A stretch of 64,000 bases of DNA from Agromyces mediolanus (GTDB lineage: Bacteria; Actinomycetota; Actinomycetes; Actinomycetales; Microbacteriaceae): contig NZ_BMRJ01000002.1 of assembly GCF_014648575.1 (NCBI RefSeq), positions 350,149-414,148 on the forward strand. Direction: 5' to 3'. Numbering within the stretch: position 1 is the first letter of the stretch; every line of letters begins with the position of its first letter. The notes beneath the pieces are model-generated. The model saw nothing but the letters and a program-made list of their open reading frames with translations, had not been told where the DNA came from and ran no database searches. The translations under genes were made by a program, and so were the position numbers. Positions 16,838 through 26,123 of the stretch are shown here, one piece after another.

Positions 16838-17860
16838 ATGACGTACCCACCCCGCCGGCCGGCCGAACTGCCGCGCTTCCGCGGACTCGACGGCAACCCG
16901 CAGCTCGCACCGAGCCCCGTGCCCGGGACCCCGCGGGAACTGGTGGACCACGGCTTCGCCGAGCTCACGGTCGGCACGGCGGAGTACGCCGAGGGGCCCA
17001 CCGGGGTGACCGTCATGCGGCTGCCCGACCACGCCCGCGTCGCGACCGACTTCCGCGGCGGCTCGAAGGGCATGAGCGGCGGTTACCAGGTCGTCGAGGC
17101 GATCTGCTTCGCCGGCGGCTCGGTCTACGGCTTCGGCGCGGCGACGGGCGTCGCCGAGGCGCTGCTCGCCGAGCGGGACAACGACGTGTCCTTCCCGCGG
17201 CTCTCGCTCGTGAACGGCGCGATCATCTACGACTTCTCGGCGCGCAACAACGCCGTCATCCCCGACGCCGCCCTCGGCAAGGCGGCGCTCGCGAACGCCG
17301 TCGGCGGCACCGTGCCCGTCGGCCGCGTGGGCGCGGGCGTCGCGGCCACCGTGGGCAAGATCGACTGGTCCCGCGCGGAGTTCGCCGGGCAGGGCGCGGC
17401 CTACCGCGAGATCTCCGGGATCAAGCTCCTCGTCGTCACCGTGGTGAACGCCGTCGGGGCGATCGTCGACCGCGAGCAGCGCGTGGTGCGCGGCAACTAC
17501 GACCCGGAGACGGGCGAACGGCGCCACCCGGCCGAGGACTACGCCGCGGCGTTCGCGGGCGCGGCGATGCCGGCGACCGAGCTCGGCAACACGACCATCA
17601 CCGCGGTGTTCACGAACGTGCGGCTCGACGACCGCCAGCTCGACCAGTTCGCGAAGCAGGTGCACAGCTCGATGCACCGGGCCATCCAGCCGTTCCACAC
17701 CAGTCAGGACGGCGACGTGCTGTTCGCCGTCACCACCGACGAGCTCGACTTCCCCACCGAGACGAGCGCCGAGCTGGGCGTGCACCAGCTCGCGCCGAGC
17801 GCGCTCGGCGCGGTCGCGTCGGAGCTCGCCTGGGACGCCGTGCTGAGCGCCGCCGCATGA
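16838..17860 (+). CDS. P1/DmpA family (S58) self-processing aminopeptidase
   Basis: Predicted Ntn-type hydrolase of 340 residues, related to DmpA and the beta-aminopeptidases. The conserved run GNTTITAVFTN (G250-N251-T252) is the autoprocessing site, where T252 would become the N-terminal nucleophile. GGSVYGFGAATGVAEAL and FPRLSLVNGAIIYDF also fit the family. The family cleaves N-terminal amino acids from peptides, amides or beta-peptides. A GGAGAGGA ribosome site precedes the ATG. The stop overlaps the next gene as ATGA. Confidence 0.87.
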   Translation: MTYPPRRPAELPRFRGLDGNPQLAPSPVPGTPRELVDHGFAELTVGTAEYAEGPTGVTVMRLPDHARVATDFRGGSKGMSGGYQVVEAICFAGGSVYGFGAATGVAEALLAERDNDVSFPRLSLVNGAIIYDFSARNNAVIPDAALGKAALANAVGGTVPVGRVGAGVAATVGKIDWSRAEFAGQGAAYREISGIKLLVVTVVNAVGAIVDREQRVVRGNYDPETGERRHPAEDYAAAFAGAAMPATELGNTTITAVFTNVRLDDRQLDQFAKQVHSSMHRAIQPFHTSQDGDVLFAVTTDELDFPTETSAELGVHQLAPSALGAVASELAWDAVLSAAA

Positions 17861-18933
17861 TCATCCGACGACACGAATCCGAGACCCGCGACCCCGCGAT
17901 CCGCGGGGCCGAGATCGGCGAGCGCTTCGCCGCCCAGATCGCCGAGTCGCTCGACGGCTACTGGCGGCTGTTCCGCGCGAAGGGGATCGACGAGGGCGCG
18001 GCCCGCGACGCCGCCCGCCGCATCCTCGACGACGTCGCCGACTGGTCGCCGAGCCTCGCCAGCGAGCTCGCCGGCCTCGCCGCCGGCGCCGGCCTCGAGG
18101 CCTGGGAGGCCGCGCTCATGAGCGGCCGAACCGAGATCATCGCCCTCGCCGAGCCGAGCGGGCCGGGGGAGTGCTCGACCGGGGTGTTCCTGCCGGCCGA
18201 CGGGCAGGCACCCCGCACGCTGCAGATCTGGGACTGGTACACGCACCTCGCGACGGAGTCGCTCGCCTGGTCGTACGTCACCGACGCCGGGCGGCGGGTG
18301 CACGGCTTCACCGAGCTCGGCATCCTCGGCAAGATCGGGATCAACGACGCGGGCGTCGGCAGCCACATGAACATGCTGAACCACCGGGCGGATGGCTCGG
18401 TGCCCGGCATCCCGCTGCACCTCGTCGCCCGGCGCATCCACGACGAGGCCGCGTCGCTCGACGAGGCGATCGAGCTCGTTCGCGGCACCCGCTTCGGCGC
18501 CTCCACCACCCTCACGGTGGTGAGCTACGACGGCGAGCGGCCGCGGGCCGCGTTCCTCGAGGCGACGCCGGTCGGCGTGGCCGTGATCGAGGGGGCGCCC
18601 GGCGAGACGATGCGGCACACGAACCACTTCCTCGACGCCGGGCTCGCGCGCGGGGAACGCAACCCCGACATGAGCGACACGCACGCGCGGCTCGCGATGC
18701 TCGACGAGCGGGCGACGGCGTTCCAGGCGATCGACCCGGTGGCGAGGGCCGCGCAGCTCGTCGAGGGACTGCCCGACGGCGGCCCGGTGTGCATCTTCTA
18801 CCGCGACGAGGTGCACCCGGAGTTCAGCTGCGAGACGAAGGCGACGTTGTCGCTCGACTTCGACGAGCGCGTGCTGCGCTACCGCGCCGGCACGCCGGCC
18901 GCGGTGCGCGACGAGGGCTGGGAAGTGATCTGA
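17857..18933 (+). CDS. C45 family autoproteolytic acyltransferase/hydrolase
   Basis: Protein of 358 residues resembling acyl-CoA:6-aminopenicillanate acyltransferase. The expected N-terminal nucleophile after self-cleavage is C106 in GECSTGVF, and QIWDWYTHL and GKIGINDAGVG follow as in the family. It would hydrolyse or transfer an acyl group on an amine; the substrate is unknown. It is translationally coupled to the P1 peptidase, so two self-activating hydrolases are made together. Confidence 0.85.
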   Translation: MIIRRHESETRDPAIRGAEIGERFAAQIAESLDGYWRLFRAKGIDEGAARDAARRILDDVADWSPSLASELAGLAAGAGLEAWEAALMSGRTEIIALAEPSGPGECSTGVFLPADGQAPRTLQIWDWYTHLATESLAWSYVTDAGRRVHGFTELGILGKIGINDAGVGSHMNMLNHRADGSVPGIPLHLVARRIHDEAASLDEAIELVRGTRFGASTTLTVVSYDGERPRAAFLEATPVGVAVIEGAPGETMRHTNHFLDAGLARGERNPDMSDTHARLAMLDERATAFQAIDPVARAAQLVEGLPDGGPVCIFYRDEVHPEFSCETKATLSLDFDERVLRYRAGTPAAVRDEGWEVI

Positions 18934-18940
18934 GCCGGCC

Positions 18941-20098
18941 TCAGCGCCGCTCGAGCAGCACCATCACCTCGAAGTGACTCGTCTGCGGGAACATGTCGAA
19001 CACCCGCGCCCGCACGGGCCGGTACGACGGCATCGCCCGCAGGTCCTTCGCGAGCGAGGCCGCGTTGCAGCTCGAGTAGAGCACGTGCGAGATGCCCGCG
19101 CTCTGCTCGAGCCAGCCGGCGAGCTCGGCGCCGATGCCGCGCCGCGGCGGGTTCACCACCACGAGGTCGGGCGCGGACGACGCCGCGAGCGCGAACTCGG
19201 TGGCGTCGCCGGCGGCGAAGCGCAGCCGGTGGAGCGCGGCATCCGTGCGGCTCAGCTCCGCCGAGGCGACGGCCTCGACGCTCGTCTCGATGCCGGTGAT
19301 CTCGGGGCCGGTGCCCCCTGAGCCGGCGCCGCCGGGACCGCCGCCGGCGAGGTGCAGCGCGAAGCCGCCGACGCCCGAATAGAGGTCCCAGGCCGAGTCG
19401 GGGGCGAGCTCGCGGATCCAGTCCCGCGCCTCCGCGTAGAGCGCCGCCGCGATCGCCGTGTTCGTCTGGAAGAAGCTCTGCGGCCGCAGGTGCATCGTGA
19501 CGTCGTTGAGCCGCATCGGCAGCGTCTCCTGCTCGGTCAGCACGAGCTCGGCGTCGCCCTCGAGCACCGCCTTGTGCTCGGGCAGCAGGTTGACGGTCAC
19601 GACGCGGGCCTGCGGCAGCTCGGCGAGGAGCGCGGGCAGGTGCTTGCGGATGCGGGCGACCGGCTCGGTCGAGCGCAGCACGAAGCGCACCATGAGCTCC
19701 CCGTCGGGCGACTCGGTGACGATGAGGTGCTTCAGCTCGCCGCGCCGGGCGGCGAGGTCGTAGGGGGCGATGCGCGCGAGCGTGATGAACCTGGCCAGCA
19801 CCGGGAACGCCGCCCGGTGACCGGGCGAGCAGATGCCGCAGGCCTGCAGGTCGACGCCGTGCCCGTCGGCGTCGAGGATGCCGATCGTGGGCGCGTCGAC
19901 CGTGCCGCCGACGACCATCTTCGCCTTGTTGCGGTAGTCGCGCTCGCCGGAGGCGACGGGCGGATGCCACGCGCCGACGCCGAACGGCGCGAGCAGCTGC
20001 TCGGCGTGCGCCTGCTTCGCGGCGAGCTGGTCCGGGTACGGCTGCCCCATGAGGGCGCACGAGGTGCAGCGCCCGGCGTCGAAGTAGCCGCAGTCCAC
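18941..20098 (-). CDS. rlmC: 23S rRNA (uracil-C5)-methyltransferase RlmC-like
   Basis: SAM-dependent RNA methyltransferase of 385 residues. The N-terminal cysteines C3, C11 and C14 with a later CGIC form a putative Fe-S cluster site. WDLYSGVGGFALHLAG near 240 is the SAM-binding motif, VVNPPRRGIG follows, and SSCN near residue 345 holds the catalytic cysteine. The short N-terminus without a TRAM domain favours RlmC over RlmD. The GTG start lies 6 bases after TACGCT, suggesting a leaderless transcript. It is read in the same direction as the kdp genes but is probably separately transcribed. Confidence 0.87.
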   Translation of the reverse strand: MDCGYFDAGRCTSCALMGQPYPDQLAAKQAHAEQLLAPFGVGAWHPPVASGERDYRNKAKMVVGGTVDAPTIGILDADGHGVDLQACGICSPGHRAAFPVLARFITLARIAPYDLAARRGELKHLIVTESPDGELMVRFVLRSTEPVARIRKHLPALLAELPQARVVTVNLLPEHKAVLEGDAELVLTEQETLPMRLNDVTMHLRPQSFFQTNTAIAAALYAEARDWIRELAPDSAWDLYSGVGGFALHLAGGGPGGAGSGGTGPEITGIETSVEAVASAELSRTDAALHRLRFAAGDATEFALAASSAPDLVVVNPPRRGIGAELAGWLEQSAGISHVLYSSCNAASLAKDLRAMPSYRPVRARVFDMFPQTSHFEVMVLLERR

Positions 20099-20104
20099 CC
20101 GTCA

Positions 20105-20110
20105 AGCGTA
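20105..20110 (-). promoter_or_regulatory. Leaderless-type -10 box (TACGCT) for rlmC
   Basis: TACGCT, 6 bases, then GTG at 20098; no Shine-Dalgarno between. Confidence 0.5.
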
Positions 20111-20135
20111 GGCCGCGCGCGGGCCGTCGCCGGCG

Positions 20136-20837
20136 CTACGGCTCGAAGCGGTAGCCCATGCCGGGCTCGTTCAGGAAGTGGCGGGGTTCCGCCGGCACCG
20201 GTTCGAGCTTGCGGCGCAGCTGGGCGACGTAGAGCCGCAGGTATCCGGCGTCGTTCGCGTGGTACGGCCCCCACACCTCCGACAGCAGCATCTCGCGGGT
20301 CAGCAGGCGGCCGGGATGCTTCAGGAAGAGTTCCAGCAGGTGCCACTCCGTCGGCGTCAACCGCACCGCGCCGGTCGAGCCGCCGGTGCCGCCCGCCCCG
20401 TCCGCGCGGCGGATCGTCTTCGCCGCGAGGTCCACCTCGAGCTCGCCGATGCGGTGCACCGCGCCGGCGTCGTCCTCGCCCGCCGGGCGGCGGGAACGGG
20501 CGCGGATCCGCGCGAGCAGCTCGTCCATCGCGAACGGCTTCGTCACGTAATCGTCGGCGCCCGCGTCGAGCGCCTCGACCTTCTCGCCCGAGTCCGTGCG
20601 CCCCGACAGCACGAGGATCGGCACGCTCGACCAGGCCCGCACCGCGCGGATCACGTCGAGGCCGTCGACGCGCGGCATGCCGAGATCGAGCAGGATGAGG
20701 TCCGGATGCCCCGAGGCCGCCTGCTCGATCGCCTCCGCACCGTCGCGGGCGTGCAGCACCTCGTAGCCGCGCGCCGCGAGCGTGATGCGGAGCGCGCGCT
20801 GCAGCTGCTCGTCGTCGTCCGCGAGGAGGATCCTCAT
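20136..20837 (-). CDS. kdpE: Response regulator KdpE
   Basis: OmpR-family regulator of 233 residues that activates kdpFABC when phosphorylated by KdpD. The receiver domain carries the acidic pocket LLADDDE at 5-10, phosphoacceptor D51 in LLDLGMP and the conserved lysine in YVTKPF near 101. A winged-helix DNA-binding domain follows from about 130 (LTPTEWHLLELFLKHPG). It overlaps the end of kdpD by four bases, the usual coupled arrangement. Confidence 0.95.
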   Translation of the reverse strand: MRILLADDDEQLQRALRITLAARGYEVLHARDGAEAIEQAASGHPDLILLDLGMPRVDGLDVIRAVRAWSSVPILVLSGRTDSGEKVEALDAGADDYVTKPFAMDELLARIRARSRRPAGEDDAGAVHRIGELEVDLAAKTIRRADGAGGTGGSTGAVRLTPTEWHLLELFLKHPGRLLTREMLLSEVWGPYHANDAGYLRLYVAQLRRKLEPVPAEPRHFLNEPGMGYRFEP

Positions 20838-23368
20838 CGCACCGGCCCTTCCTCGCCCGCCGACGTCGTCGGCGCGGCATCCGCCGCAGCCCCGGCATCA
20901 GCCGCCGGCAGCGTCACCACCATCGTGAGCCCGCCGCCCGGGGTGTCCTCCACCTCCAGGGTGCCGTCCATCCCCTCGACGAAGCCCTTCGAGAGGGCGA
21001 GGCCCAGGCCGAGGCCCGTCTCATTGTCGGTGTCGCCCAGCCGTTGGAACGGCGTGAACACGCCGTCGCGGCGCTCCACCGGGATGCCGGGGCCGCGGTC
21101 CACGACGCGCAGCTGCACCCGCCCGCGGAACCCCGACGCCGCGATCCGCACCCGCTCCCCGGACGGCGAATGCCGCACCGCGTTCGCGAGCAGGTTCACC
21201 ACCACCCGCTGCAGCAGCCCGGCATCGGCGAGCAGCGGCGGCACGCCATCGGCGAGATCCAGCTCGACCTCGCCCGGGCCGAGGCCGAGCTCGTCGAGCG
21301 CGGGGAACACCACGTCCGCCGTCTCGACCGGCGCGAGCCGCACCGCGAGCGCCCCCGCCTGCACCCGGCTCACGTCGAGCAGGTTCGTCACCAGCTCGGC
21401 GAGCGAGTCGAGGCTCTCCGCCGCGGTGTCGAGCAGCTCCGCGCGCTCATCCGCTGGCAGCCGCAGCTCGGGGGAGCGCAGCGCGCTGATCGCCGCCGAT
21501 GCCGAGGTGAGCGGTCGGCGCAGATCGTGCCCCACCGCGGCGAGGAGCGCCGAGCGCACCTTGTCGGTCTCGGCCAGTTCGGAGGCCTCCTCGGCCGCGG
21601 ATGCGAGGGCGCCGTGCTCGATCGCGGCGTCCAGCTGGGTCGCGATCACCTGCAGCAGGCGGCGCTCCGAGGCATCCAGGTCCGGTCCGTGCAGTTCGAG
21701 CGTGCCGCGCTCGCCGATCGGCACGAGCGAGACCCGGTCGTCGCGGGTCGGCTCGCCGTCGGCGACCCGCGGCTCCCCGTCGAGGAGCAGGCGGACCCCC
21801 GCGAGCCCGAACGCCTCGCGCGTACGGGTGACCATCGCCTGCAGCGCGTCCTCGCCGCGCAGCACGCTGCCGGCCATCGTCGCGAGCAGCTGCGACTCGG
21901 CCGCCGCCCGCTTCGCCTCGCGGGTGCGGCGCGCCGCCTGGTCGACGACGTAGCTCACGAGCAGGGCGTTCGCGACGTAGAACACGAGCGCGAGGAACTG
22001 TCTCGGATCGGCGATCGTCAGCGTGTGCACTGGCGCCACGAAGAGGAAGTTCAGCGTGATCCCCGAGAGCACCGCCGCGAAGAGCCCCGGCCAGATGCCC
22101 CCGATGAGCGCGACGACGATCACGAGCAGCTGGTACGCGAGCACGTCGCTCGTGATCGAGGTCTCCGTGTGGAACTGCAGCAGCACCCAGCTGAGCAGCG
22201 GTCCCGCGACGAGCGCGACCGCGAAGCCGATGAGGAGCCGCGTGCGGCTGAGCGCCCCGCCGATCCGCGGCAGCGAGAGGGCCGCGCCGGCCGCCGCGTG
22301 CGTCACGATGTGCACGTCGATGTCGCCGGACTCGCGGATCACGGTCGCGCCGATGCCCGGCCCCGAGAACGCGGCGGCCAGCCGCGAGCGGCGGCTCACC
22401 CCGATGACGAGCTGCGTCGCGTCGACCGAGCGGGCGAACTCGACGAGCGCGCGGGGCACGTCCTCGCCGACGACCTGGTGGAAGGTGCCGCCGAGCTGCT
22501 CGACCAACGTGCGCTGGGCGTCGAGGGCGCCCGGATGCCTCGCCCGCATGCCGTCCGGCCGGGTCACGTGCACGGCGATCAGCTCGCCGCCGGAGGAGCG
22601 CGACGCGATCCGCGCCCCGCGGCGGAGCAGGGTCTCGCCCTCCGGGCCGCCCGTGAGCGCCACGACCACGCGCTCGCGCGCCTCCCACTTGTGGCTGATG
22701 CCGTGCTCGGCGCGGTACGCCTTGAGCGCCGAGTCCACCTCGTCGGCGAGCCAGAGCAGGGCGAGCTCGCGGAGGGCCGTGAGGTTGCCGAGCCGGAAGT
22801 AGTTCGAGAGGGCGGCGTCGATCCGCTCGGCCGGGTAGACGAGCCCGCCCGAGAGCCGGTCGCGGAGCGCCTGCGGCGCCAGGTCGACGACCTCGATCTG
22901 ATCGGCCGCCCGCAGCACCCGGTCGGGGATCGTCTCCCGCTGCGGCACCCCGGTGATCTGCAGCACGACGTCGCCGAGCGACTCGATGTGCTGCGTGTTC
23001 ACCGTCGAGATGACGTCGATGCCGGCGTCGAGCAGCTCCTCTACGTCCTGCCAGCGCTTCTCGTGGCGCGAGCCCGGCGCGTTCGTGTGGGCGAGTTCGT
23101 CGACGAGCGCGACCTCGGGCCGGCGGGCGAGGAGCGCGTCGAGGTCGAGCTCCTCCAGCGGCATCCCGCGGTGGGTGCTCACCCGGCGGGGCACGAGCTC
23201 GAGCCCCGCCGTCATGGCGGCGGTCGCCCGCCGGCCGTGGGTCTCGACGAAGCCGACGACGACGTCGCGGCCCTCGCCGAGCAGCCGCTTGCCCTCCTCG
23301 AGCATCGTGTACGTCTTGCCGACGCCGGGCGCGGCGCCGAGCAGTACCCGCAGCCGACCCCGTCGCAT
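20834..23368 (-). CDS. kdpD: Osmosensitive K+ channel histidine kinase KdpD
   Basis: Membrane sensor kinase of 844 residues. In order: N-terminal KdpD domain with Walker A-like GAAPGVGKTYT near residue 11, a universal-stress-protein domain to about 360, four transmembrane helices around 380-480, a GAF-like segment, then the kinase core. The H-box is AVGHDLRRPLTSAS near 630, and the ATPase motifs include GTDN-like GDTDNETGLGLGLALSKG near the end. The ATG at 23368 gives the standard N-terminus, 5 bases after kdpC. It senses low K+ or turgor. Confidence 0.94.
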   Translation of the reverse strand: MRRGRLRVLLGAAPGVGKTYTMLEEGKRLLGEGRDVVVGFVETHGRRATAAMTAGLELVPRRVSTHRGMPLEELDLDALLARRPEVALVDELAHTNAPGSRHEKRWQDVEELLDAGIDVISTVNTQHIESLGDVVLQITGVPQRETIPDRVLRAADQIEVVDLAPQALRDRLSGGLVYPAERIDAALSNYFRLGNLTALRELALLWLADEVDSALKAYRAEHGISHKWEARERVVVALTGGPEGETLLRRGARIASRSSGGELIAVHVTRPDGMRARHPGALDAQRTLVEQLGGTFHQVVGEDVPRALVEFARSVDATQLVIGVSRRSRLAAAFSGPGIGATVIRESGDIDVHIVTHAAAGAALSLPRIGGALSRTRLLIGFAVALVAGPLLSWVLLQFHTETSITSDVLAYQLLVIVVALIGGIWPGLFAAVLSGITLNFLFVAPVHTLTIADPRQFLALVFYVANALLVSYVVDQAARRTREAKRAAAESQLLATMAGSVLRGEDALQAMVTRTREAFGLAGVRLLLDGEPRVADGEPTRDDRVSLVPIGERGTLELHGPDLDASERRLLQVIATQLDAAIEHGALASAAEEASELAETDKVRSALLAAVGHDLRRPLTSASAAISALRSPELRLPADERAELLDTAAESLDSLAELVTNLLDVSRVQAGALAVRLAPVETADVVFPALDELGLGPGEVELDLADGVPPLLADAGLLQRVVVNLLANAVRHSPSGERVRIAASGFRGRVQLRVVDRGPGIPVERRDGVFTPFQRLGDTDNETGLGLGLALSKGFVEGMDGTLEVEDTPGGGLTMVVTLPAADAGAAADAAPTTSAGEEGPVR

Positions 23369-23373
23369 ACCGG

Positions 23374-23988
23374 TCAGTCTCCCACCAACTCGGCGAGCGC
23401 GAGGTTCAGCCGCAGCACGTTCACCGTCGGGTCGCCGAGGTAGCCGGCGTCGCGGCCCTGCACGAAGCGTTCGACGAGCGTGGCGACCTCGGTCTCGGGC
23501 AGCCCGCGCGCCTCGGCCACCCGGGCCACCTGCAGCCTGGCGTAGGCGGGGCTGATGTGCGGGTCGAGGCCGGATCCCGACGCCGTCACCGCGTCGACCG
23601 GGATCTCGCCCGGCGCCGCACCGTCGGCCTCGCCGATCGCCGCCTGCCGCTCGCCGATCGCGGCGACGAGGTCCGCGTTCTCGGGGCCGTAGTTGCTGCC
23701 GCTCGAGGCGCCGCCGTCGTAGCCGTCGCCCGCCGCCGAGGGGCGCGGCTGAAACCACTCGGGCAGCGCCGCGCCCTCGGCATCCGCGAACGACTGCCCG
23801 ATGAGGGCCGAGCCGACGACCGCGCCGTCGGCGTCGCGCACGAGCGAGCCGTTCGCCTGCGCCGGCAGGGCGAACTGGCCGATGCCCGTGACGACGGCGG
23901 TGTAGCCGACGCCGAGCACGAGGGTCAGCACGAGCATCGCGCGGAGCGCGACCCAGTGGGTGCGGAGGGTGGAGCGGGTGGTGCTCAT
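23374..23988 (-). CDS. kdpC: K+-transporting ATPase subunit KdpC
   Basis: Single-span periplasm-facing subunit of 204 residues that stabilises the KdpFABC complex. One N-terminal hydrophobic helix (about 17-37) is followed by signatures SALIGQSF, WFQPRPSA, SSGSNYGPEN and SGSGLDPHISPAYA, all typical of KdpC. It sits between kdpB and kdpD in the usual gene order. Confidence 0.95.
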   Translation of the reverse strand: MSTTRSTLRTHWVALRAMLVLTLVLGVGYTAVVTGIGQFALPAQANGSLVRDADGAVVGSALIGQSFADAEGAALPEWFQPRPSAAGDGYDGGASSGSNYGPENADLVAAIGERQAAIGEADGAAPGEIPVDAVTASGSGLDPHISPAYARLQVARVAEARGLPETEVATLVERFVQGRDAGYLGDPTVNVLRLNLALAELVGD

Positions 23989-24014
23989 GGGACGGTCCTT
24001 TCGTTCCGGGCGGG

Positions 24015-26120
24015 TCAGAACCCGGGGATGAGGCTGACGAGGAGGTCGATCAGCTTGATGCCGATGAACGGCGCGATGATGCCGCCGAGGCCGTACACGA
24101 GCAGGTTGCGGCTGAGCACGGCGCTCGCTCCGCCCGCCCGGTACTTCACGCCGCGGAGCGCGAGCGGGATGAGGAAGACGATCACGATCGCGTTGAAGAT
24201 GATCGCCGAGAGCACCGCCGAGGCCGGCGAGTGCAGCTGCATCACGTTCAGCACCGCGAGCCCCGGGAACACGCCCGCGAACATCGCCGGGATGATCGCG
24301 AAGTACTTCGCCAGGTCGTTCGCGATCGAGAAGGTCGTGAGCGCCCCGCGCGTGATGAGCAGCTGCTTGCCGATCCGCACGATGTCGATGAGCTTCGTCG
24401 GGTCGGAGTCGAGGTCGACCATGTTGCCGGCCTCCTTCGCCGCGGAGGTGCCCGTGTTCATCGCCACGCCGACGTCGGCCTGCGCGAGCGCGGGCGCGTC
24501 GTTCGTACCGTCGCCGGTCATCGCGACGAGGTTGCCGCCCTCCTGCTCGCGGCGGATGAGGGCGAGCTTGTCCTCGGGCGTCGCCTCCGCGAGGAAGTCG
24601 TCGACGCCGGCCTCCTTCGCGATCGCGGCGGCGGTGAGCGGGTTGTCGCCCGTGATCATGACGGTGCGGATGCCCATGGAGCGCAGCTCCGCGAAGCGCT
24701 CGGCGAGGCCGTCCTTCACGACGTCCTTCAGGTGCACGACGCCGAGCACGCGGGTCGCGCCGTCCGGCGCGCGCTCCGCGACGACGAGCGGGGTGCCGCC
24801 CGAGGCCGAGATCGCCTCCACCCGTTCGTCGAGCTCGGCGAGCAGGGAGGAGGGCTGGCGCCCGGATGCCTCGACCCACGCGAGCACCGCGGATCCCGCG
24901 CCCTTCCGCACGATCCGCCCGTCGGCGAGGTCGAGCCCCGACATCCGCGTCTGCGCCGTGAACGGCACGACCTCGCCGGCCGGCTGCGCGTCGCCCGAGG
25001 CGGGGAAGGCGAGGCCGCGCTCCGCCGCGAGCTCGACGATCGAGGCGCCCTCGGGCGTCGGGTCGGCGAGCGAGGCGAGCGCCGCCGCGCGGACGAGCTC
25101 GGCCTCCTCGACGCCGGGCAGCGGCACGAAGGCGCTCGCCCGGCGGTTGCCGTAGGTGATGGTGCCGGTCTTGTCGAGCAGCAGCGTGGTGACGTCGCCG
25201 GCGGCCTCGACCGCGCGGCCCGACATGGCGAGCACGTTGCGCTGCACGAGCCGGTCCATCCCCGCGATGCCGATCGCCGAGAGCAGCGCGCCGATCGTCG
25301 TCGGGATGAGGCAGACGAGCAGGGCGACGAGCACCGGGATCGAGGCGGGCAGCGCCGCGTAGGAGGCGATCGGGTTGAGCGTGAGCACGACGACGACGAA
25401 GACGATCGACAGGCTCGCGAGCAGGATGTTCAGCGCGATCTCGTTCGGCGTCTTCTGCCGGGCGGCGCCCTCGACGAGCGCGATCATCCGGTCGACGAAG
25501 GTCTCGCCCGGCTTCGAGGTGATGCGCACGACGATGCGGTCGGAGAGCACCCGGGTGCCGCCCGTGACCGCGCTGCGGTCGCCGCCGGACTCGCGCACGA
25601 CGGGGGCCGACTCGCCCGTGATCGCCGACTCGTCCACCGAGGCGATGCCGTGCACGATGTCGCCGTCGCCCGGGATGAGCTCGCCCGCCGTGACGACGAC
25701 GAGGTCGCCCAGCTGGAGGGCCGCCGAAGAGACCTCGGCCGTGCGGCTGCGCTCGGCGCCCGGGTCCGCGACCTCGTCGTACCGCTCGACGCGGTGCGCG
25801 ACGGTGTCGCTGCGGGTGCGGCGGAGCGACTCGGCCTGCGCCTTGCCGCGGCCCTCGGCGACCGCCTCCGCGAGGTTCGCGAAGAGCACCGTGAGCCAGA
25901 GCCAGGCGGCGATCGCCCAGGTGAACGACCAGGGCACCTCGCTGCCGCCGGAGGCGTGCGGCCCGCCGAGGAAGGGTTCGGCGATCGCGAGCAGCGTGGT
26001 GAGCACGGCGCCGAGCTCGACGACGAACATGACGGGGTTCCGCCACATCCGGCGCGGGTCGAGCTTGCGCAGCGCGCCGGGCAGCGCCTGCCCGAGCTGG
26101 GCGGTGGTGATGAGGGACAT
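24015..26120 (-). CDS. kdpB: K+-transporting P-type ATPase subunit KdpB
   Basis: Catalytic ATPase subunit of 701 residues. The phosphorylated aspartate is D316 in LLLDKTGT. The actuator-domain motif TGES is at about 168-171, [21 protein letters not shown] near 550 and [21 protein letters not shown] near 595 complete the P-type set. It drives high-affinity K+ uptake through KdpA. The gene lies 3 bases after kdpA. Confidence 0.97.
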   Translation of the reverse strand: MSLITTAQLGQALPGALRKLDPRRMWRNPVMFVVELGAVLTTLLAIAEPFLGGPHASGGSEVPWSFTWAIAAWLWLTVLFANLAEAVAEGRGKAQAESLRRTRSDTVAHRVERYDEVADPGAERSRTAEVSSAALQLGDLVVVTAGELIPGDGDIVHGIASVDESAITGESAPVVRESGGDRSAVTGGTRVLSDRIVVRITSKPGETFVDRMIALVEGAARQKTPNEIALNILLASLSIVFVVVVLTLNPIASYAALPASIPVLVALLVCLIPTTIGALLSAIGIAGMDRLVQRNVLAMSGRAVEAAGDVTTLLLDKTGTITYGNRRASAFVPLPGVEEAELVRAAALASLADPTPEGASIVELAAERGLAFPASGDAQPAGEVVPFTAQTRMSGLDLADGRIVRKGAGSAVLAWVEASGRQPSSLLAELDERVEAISASGGTPLVVAERAPDGATRVLGVVHLKDVVKDGLAERFAELRSMGIRTVMITGDNPLTAAAIAKEAGVDDFLAEATPEDKLALIRREQEGGNLVAMTGDGTNDAPALAQADVGVAMNTGTSAAKEAGNMVDLDSDPTKLIDIVRIGKQLLITRGALTTFSIANDLAKYFAIIPAMFAGVFPGLAVLNVMQLHSPASAVLSAIIFNAIVIVFLIPLALRGVKYRAGGASAVLSRNLLVYGLGGIIAPFIGIKLIDLLVSLIPGF

Positions 26121-26123
26121 GGG

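Noticed and set aside
15016-17073. Longer N-terminal version of the amidohydrolase
   Set aside because: The extra ~137 residues cross the divergent promoter and peptidase start and have no family similarity; ATG 16662 gives the normal N-terminus.
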